This document shows positions 6,342-9,608 of a stretch of 9,608 nucleotides of DNA, piece by piece; the stretch's first letter is position 1; each line of letters starts with the position of its first letter. Under the pieces are notes generated by a model. It did no database searches and was not told where the DNA came from. It saw only the letters and a list, made by a program, of their open reading frames with translations. Both the position numbers and the translations under genes were made by a program. The stretch comes from an uncultured Woeseiaceae bacterium. Its GTDB lineage: Bacteria > Pseudomonadota > Gammaproteobacteria > Woeseiales > Woeseiaceae. The stretch covers positions 1-9,608 of the forward strand of contig CAMYMP010000054.1 in NCBI GenBank assembly GCA_947259435.1. Direction: 5' to 3'.

Positions 6342-7277
6342 ATGCGTGTACGCTACATGACCCTGAGCAAGACCCGGAGACCTTTTTTGGCAGCCACGTT
6401 CGACAAGCGCATCGCGTATTACACCGAGCGCGTGCAGGAGAAACTGGACGGCGTCCTGCCGCCTGCCAACCTGCCGCCGAAGCGCCTGCACGATGCAATG
6501 CGCTATGCGGTCTTTAACGGCGGCAAGCGGATTCGGCCGTTGCTTGTCTATGCCACTGGCGAATGCCTTGGTCTGGAGGAACAGGCCCTCGATTCTCCGG
6601 CCGTCGCGCTCGAATTGATTCACGCGTTCTCTCTGGTCCACGACGACCTGCCCGCGATGGACAATGACGATCTGCGGCGCGGCAAGCCGACCTTGCACCG
6701 GCAGTTCGACGAAGCGACGGCAATTCTCGCCGCCGATGCGCTGCAGCCGCTTGCGTTCAGCGTGATCGCCGACGGCGCCGATATCCAGCCCGCAACCCGC
6801 AACAAACTCGTCAAGCTCATCGCGGATGCCTGCGGGTCTGTCGGCATGACCGGCGGCCAGTCGATGGACCTCGCCGCAGAGGGACGCTCGCTGTCTGCCG
6901 AAGAGATCGAGAGCATGTATTCGCTCAAGACCGGCGCACTGATACAAGCGTCGGTCATGTCGGCGGCGCTGCTGAGCAGCGAACTGTCGACCGAACAGCT
7001 ATCCGCGATCGATGCTTTCGGCAGGACGATCGGCATAGCGTTTCAGATCAAGGACGACCTGCTCGATGTCGAAGGCGAAACGGAGGTCATCGGTAAGCAC
7101 GCAGGCGCCGATCAGCACCTTCGCAAAGCGACGTATCCGGGTCTGGTTGGAATCGACGCCGCGCGCGAACGCTGCGACGCCCTCGTGCGCAGCGCCCTCG
7201 AACAGCTCGACGACTTTGGCGCCGATGCAGATTCATTGCGCTGGCTCGCCGGCTACATCGTGGAGCGCGGTAACTGA
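6342..7277 (+). CDS. ispA: farnesyl diphosphate synthase (short-chain polyprenyl synthase)
   Basis: IspA condenses DMAPP with two IPP units to give geranyl and then farnesyl diphosphate, the branch point to undecaprenyl phosphate and quinone side chains. The 311-residue protein follows the E. coli IspA pattern closely: NGGKRIRP (59-66), first Asp-rich motif DDLPAMD (101-107) followed by DDLRRG (109-114), GGQSMDL (171-177), KTGAL (196-200) and second Asp-rich motif DDLLD (238-242). The residue five before the first Asp-rich motif is aromatic (F96), compatible with a C15 product, though C10 or C20 cannot be excluded. ATG at 6342 has an AGG seven bases upstream. A second ATG at 6357 lacks one. 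In E. coli this gene precedes dxs of the MEP pathway. Here it is divergent from the mevalonate operon that supplies its substrates. Confidence 0.96.
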   Translation: MRVRYMTLSKTRRPFLAATFDKRIAYYTERVQEKLDGVLPPANLPPKRLHDAMRYAVFNGGKRIRPLLVYATGECLGLEEQALDSPAVALELIHAFSLVHDDLPAMDNDDLRRGKPTLHRQFDEATAILAADALQPLAFSVIADGADIQPATRNKLVKLIADACGSVGMTGGQSMDLAAEGRSLSAEEIESMYSLKTGALIQASVMSAALLSSELSTEQLSAIDAFGRTIGIAFQIKDDLLDVEGETEVIGKHAGADQHLRKATYPGLVGIDAARERCDALVRSALEQLDDFGADADSLRWLAGYIVERGN

Positions 7278-7278
7278 A

Positions 7279-8451
7279 GTGACTCCGGCGACACGTACGA
7301 TACTGCACGTTGACATGGACGCTTTCTATGCTTCCGTCGAGCAGCGCGACAATCCGCAGCTGCGCGGCAGGCCGGTGGTCGTAGGCGGTGGCAGTAATCG
7401 CGGCGTCGTCGCCGCCGCGAGCTACGAGGTCCGCAAGTACGGCGTCCGCTCGGCCATGCCGATGTCTGAGGCGAGGCAGCGATGTCCCGATCTGATTCGC
7501 GTGCAACCGCGCATGTCCCACTACCAGGCCGTGTCCAGGCAGATCTTCGCCGTCTTTCGCGAGTTCACGCCGCTTGTCGAAGGTCTGTCACTCGATGAGG
7601 CGTTTCTCGACGTAACTGCGAGCGCGAACCTGCACGGTGCCGGAGTGGACATCGCAAGCAAGATCAAGCGCAGCATCCGCGAGCGGACAGGTCTCACCGC
7701 ATCGGTCGGCGTTGCACAAAACAAACTCGTCGCGAAAATAGCATCCGACATGGACAAACCCGATGGTCTCGTCGTCATTCACGCCGACGATTGCTGCGAG
7801 AAGCTCGATCCGCTGCCGGTTGCCGTGATTCCGGGCATCGGTCGCCAGACTCTCGCGCGGCTGCTGCAGCTCGGTATTCACACGGTGGGCGAACTGCGCC
7901 GCGCCCCTGACCGGGATCTTGCGAACGTATTCGGCCGCTTCGCAGCGCGCACTCGCGAGCGCGCTGCGGGCATCGACAACCGTCCCGTCATCGCCTGCCG
8001 GCAAGAAAAGTCGATCAGTGCTGAGGAAACCTTTGAGGCCGATCTCAGCGATTGCGGCGACATGGAGCGGGAATTGCTCCACCTGGCGGAGACCACGGCA
8101 CGCCGGCTGCGCAAATCCGAACTGCAGGCGGGGACCGTGCAGGTCAAGATCAGGCAGTCAGACTTTCAGACCTTCACACGACAGAAGAGTCTGCAGCCGC
8201 CGGCACATGGCACAGATCAGATCTATCAGGTTGCCCGAACACTTCTGGGCGCCTGGCTTGAGGAGAACCCCGGCACTCGTATTCGACTGCTCGGTGTGAG
8301 CGCCAGCAAGCTCTCCGTGGCGGAGCAGCGGGATCTGTTTGCGGCAACGGATGCTCTGGCCGCAAGCCCTGTCGACCGAGCAGTTGACGATATACGAGAC
8401 CGCTTCGGCAACTCCTCGGTTGGCCGTGCAAGGACGTTGGACCGACCCTGA
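7279..8451 (+). CDS. dinB: DNA polymerase IV (Y-family translesion polymerase)
   Basis: Pol IV copies damaged templates without proofreading. The 390-residue protein begins with HVDMDAFYASVE, giving the metal ligand D12 and a tyrosine steric gate at Y17. The second catalytic block SLDEAFLD supplies D106 and E107. The palm continues through SVGVAQNKLVAKIASDMDKP, followed by the helix-hairpin-helix region with VIPGIGRQTLARL and a little-finger domain. QRDLF at 350-354 fits the QLxLF beta-clamp motif. GTG at 7279 was chosen because it begins one base after the ispA stop (TGAAGTG) and places the conserved N-terminus properly. The frame stays open upstream to 7066, but that part lies inside ispA. 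Coupling to ispA is likely, and a weak GGAG at 7262-7265 is the only Shine-Dalgarno candidate. No LexA-type SOS box is apparent just upstream. Confidence 0.96.
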   Translation: MTPATRTILHVDMDAFYASVEQRDNPQLRGRPVVVGGGSNRGVVAAASYEVRKYGVRSAMPMSEARQRCPDLIRVQPRMSHYQAVSRQIFAVFREFTPLVEGLSLDEAFLDVTASANLHGAGVDIASKIKRSIRERTGLTASVGVAQNKLVAKIASDMDKPDGLVVIHADDCCEKLDPLPVAVIPGIGRQTLARLLQLGIHTVGELRRAPDRDLANVFGRFAARTRERAAGIDNRPVIACRQEKSISAEETFEADLSDCGDMERELLHLAETTARRLRKSELQAGTVQVKIRQSDFQTFTRQKSLQPPAHGTDQIYQVARTLLGAWLEENPGTRIRLLGVSASKLSVAEQRDLFAATDALAASPVDRAVDDIRDRFGNSSVGRARTLDRP

Positions 8452-8463
8452 GTCATGTAGAAT
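8437..8463 (+). promoter_or_regulatory. possible promoter upstream of the ExeA-like gene
   Basis: TAGAAT (8458-8463) matches 5 of 6 bases of the -10 consensus and follows the dinB stop. The upstream TTGGAC (8437-8442) is a poor -35 (3 of 6) at a short 15-base spacing. Transcription would start near 8470. The ATPase is functionally unrelated to dinB, so its own promoter is reasonable, but the evidence is only the -10 box. Confidence 0.3.
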
Positions 8464-8466
8464 CGG

Positions 8467-8484
8467 GGTCCTGGAGAGAGGACC
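8467..8484 (+). other. small hairpin in the dinB-ExeA gap
   Basis: GGTCCT (8467-8472) pairs perfectly with AGGACC (8479-8484) around a six-base GGAGAG loop. No run of T follows, so it is not a convincing intrinsic terminator. It would lie at the very start of the proposed leader transcript. A chance hairpin is also possible. Confidence 0.35.
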
Positions 8485-8504
8485 AGGGCTACGGCCGAAA
8501 AATA

Positions 8505-9608
8505 ATGTACACCAGCTTTTTTGGTTTGAATGAGAAACCGTTTTCGATAACGCCGGACCCGCGCTATCTGTTCATGAGCGAGCGTCACGGTGAAGCGCTC
8601 GCTCATCTGGTCTACGGCGTAACCGAAAGCGGCGGCTTCATGCAGCTGACGGGCGAGGTGGGCACGGGCAAGACCACGCTCGTTCGCACCCTGCTCCTTA
8701 ACCGCATGCCGGCAAATGCCGACGTGGCGGTCGTGCTCAACCCGCAGCTCTCTGCGCGCGAATTTCTGGCAACGATATGTGAAGAACTCGGCGTCCCGGT
8801 TCCCGAGGACAAGACCAGCATTAAAGCACTGATCGACACGCTCAACCATCACCTGCTCGATGCGCATGCGGATGGACGGCGCACGATTCTGATCATGGAC
8901 GAGGCACAGAATCTCGCGCCCGATGTGCTCGAAGAAGTGCGTTTGCTGACCAATCTCGAAACGGCAAAACAGAAGCTTCTGCAGATTGTTCTGATCGGTC
9001 AACCCGAGCTGCGCGACGTCCTCGCCCGAAATGATCTGCGCCAGCTGGCGCAGAGAATAACGGGCCGCTATCACCTCGAACCGCTGTCAAAAGACGAAAC
9101 CGCCCAATACATCGAGCACCGGCTCAAAGTTGCCGGCGCGCTCGGCGAGGTATTCGACAGCGGCGCCAAGCGTGAAGTTTTCCGCCTGTCGAACGGCGTG
9201 CCGAGACTTATCAACGTCATCTGCGATCGCGCCTTGCTCGGTGCGTACAGCAGCGAGAGCCGGCGCGTCAACCGCAGCATGATTCGGCGCGCGGCCGCGG
9301 AAATCACAGGCAAAACCAGGATCGCAAGCTGGCCGCGCTGGGCCGTGCCTGTGTTAGGCACTGCCGCCGCGGTCGTCATCGCCCTCGGCGTTCTGTCTCT
9401 TCTCGACGAGCGGCGTCAGTTGATCGACGACAACGTCGACCCGCCGGCGGCAGCGGTGGCGCAAGCGGCGCAGCCCGAGCCGGAACCTGTCGTCGCGGCA
9501 GAGGTCGTTGTCGAGGACCCGCCGGTCGAGGAGTCCCTCGATTCGCAGCTGCTGGTCGCCGCTGATCTCACGAGCACGGAATCGGCGCTGGCAACGTTGT
9601 TGGACCTG
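8505..9608 (+). CDS. ExeA/GspA-like AAA+ ATPase with one TM segment (3' truncated by window end)
   Basis: The 368 residues visible match the ExeA/GspA-like general secretion ATPase family, which begins with MYTSFFGLNEKPFSITPDP. The AAA+ core has Walker A GEVGTGKTT (50-58), Walker B LIMDEAQ (129-135), a sensor-1 region LIGQPEL (163-169) and the sensor-2 block GVPRLINVICDRALL (231-245). A hydrophobic stretch at about 279-300 is a single transmembrane segment, followed by a linker rich in Ala, Pro, Glu and Val (about 311-345). Known ExeA proteins couple cytoplasmic ATP hydrolysis to periplasmic peptidoglycan binding for assembly of the type II secretion outer ring. MSHA-pilus and exosortase-associated relatives share the same core, so the exact system is unknown. 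The frame is open to the last base. A periplasmic domain probably follows. No clear Shine-Dalgarno precedes the ATG. Confidence 0.88.
   Translation, partial: MYTSFFGLNEKPFSITPDPRYLFMSERHGEALAHLVYGVTESGGFMQLTGEVGTGKTTLVRTLLLNRMPANADVAVVLNPQLSAREFLATICEELGVPVPEDKTSIKALIDTLNHHLLDAHADGRRTILIMDEAQNLAPDVLEEVRLLTNLETAKQKLLQIVLIGQPELRDVLARNDLRQLAQRITGRYHLEPLSKDETAQYIEHRLKVAGALGEVFDSGAKREVFRLSNGVPRLINVICDRALLGAYSSESRRVNRSMIRRAAAEITGKTRIASWPRWAVPVLGTAAAVVIALGVLSLLDERRQLIDDNVDPPAAAVAQAAQPEPEPVVAAEVVVEDPPVEESLDSQLLVAADLTSTESALATLLDL

Noticed and set aside
7066..7278. N-terminal extension of dinB by 71 codons
   Set aside because: It lies wholly inside the conserved C-terminal part of ispA, and the DinB family begins close to HVDMD. 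The GTG at 7279 fits.
8226..9074. A 282-codon open frame on the minus strand across dinB and the ExeA-like gene
   Set aside because: It is antisense to two well-supported proteins with full motif sets, shows no recognisable domain, and is the kind of long shadow frame expected in GC-rich coding DNA.

Overview
The window looks like chromosome from a GC-rich bacterium, most likely a gammaproteobacterium. That lineage call is an inference. It rests on the IspA, DinB and ExeA/GspA-like proteins, on strong Shine-Dalgarno (SD) sites at several genes, and on sigma70-like promoter boxes. The genus cannot be fixed from sequence reading alone. No mobile element, CRISPR array, rRNA or tRNA is visible.

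Most of the window (110-7277) is an isoprenoid precursor locus built on the mevalonate (MVA) pathway rather than the MEP pathway usual in this group. On the left, HMG-CoA synthase (mvaS) runs rightward from its own promoter. It meets the end of a leftward four-gene operon head-on: diphosphomevalonate decarboxylase (mvaD), phosphomevalonate kinase (mvaK2), a class II HMG-CoA reductase fused to mevalonate kinase, and type 1 isopentenyl diphosphate isomerase (idi). The operon genes overlap or nearly touch (ATGTCTGA and GTGA overlaps, then a 10-nt gap), so they are probably translated in a coupled way. mvaS and idi share one CTAG palindrome for both stop codons.

The operon promoter lies in a 64-bp divergent intergenic region. 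From the other side of it starts ispA (farnesyl diphosphate synthase), followed one base later by dinB (DNA polymerase IV). Together the genes run from acetoacetyl-CoA plus acetyl-CoA to HMG-CoA (MvaS), mevalonate and phosphomevalonate (fusion protein), diphosphomevalonate (MvaK2), IPP (MvaD), DMAPP (Idi) and FPP (IspA). The acetoacetyl-CoA thiolase is not in the window.

At the right edge an ExeA/GspA-like AAA+ ATPase with one transmembrane segment begins and runs off the window.

The two most notable points are the HMGR-mevalonate kinase fusion, which joins two consecutive pathway steps in one chain, and the decarboxylase, which keeps most family motifs but lacks about 30 residues that normally carry the conserved GSGSxxR substrate-binding motif.
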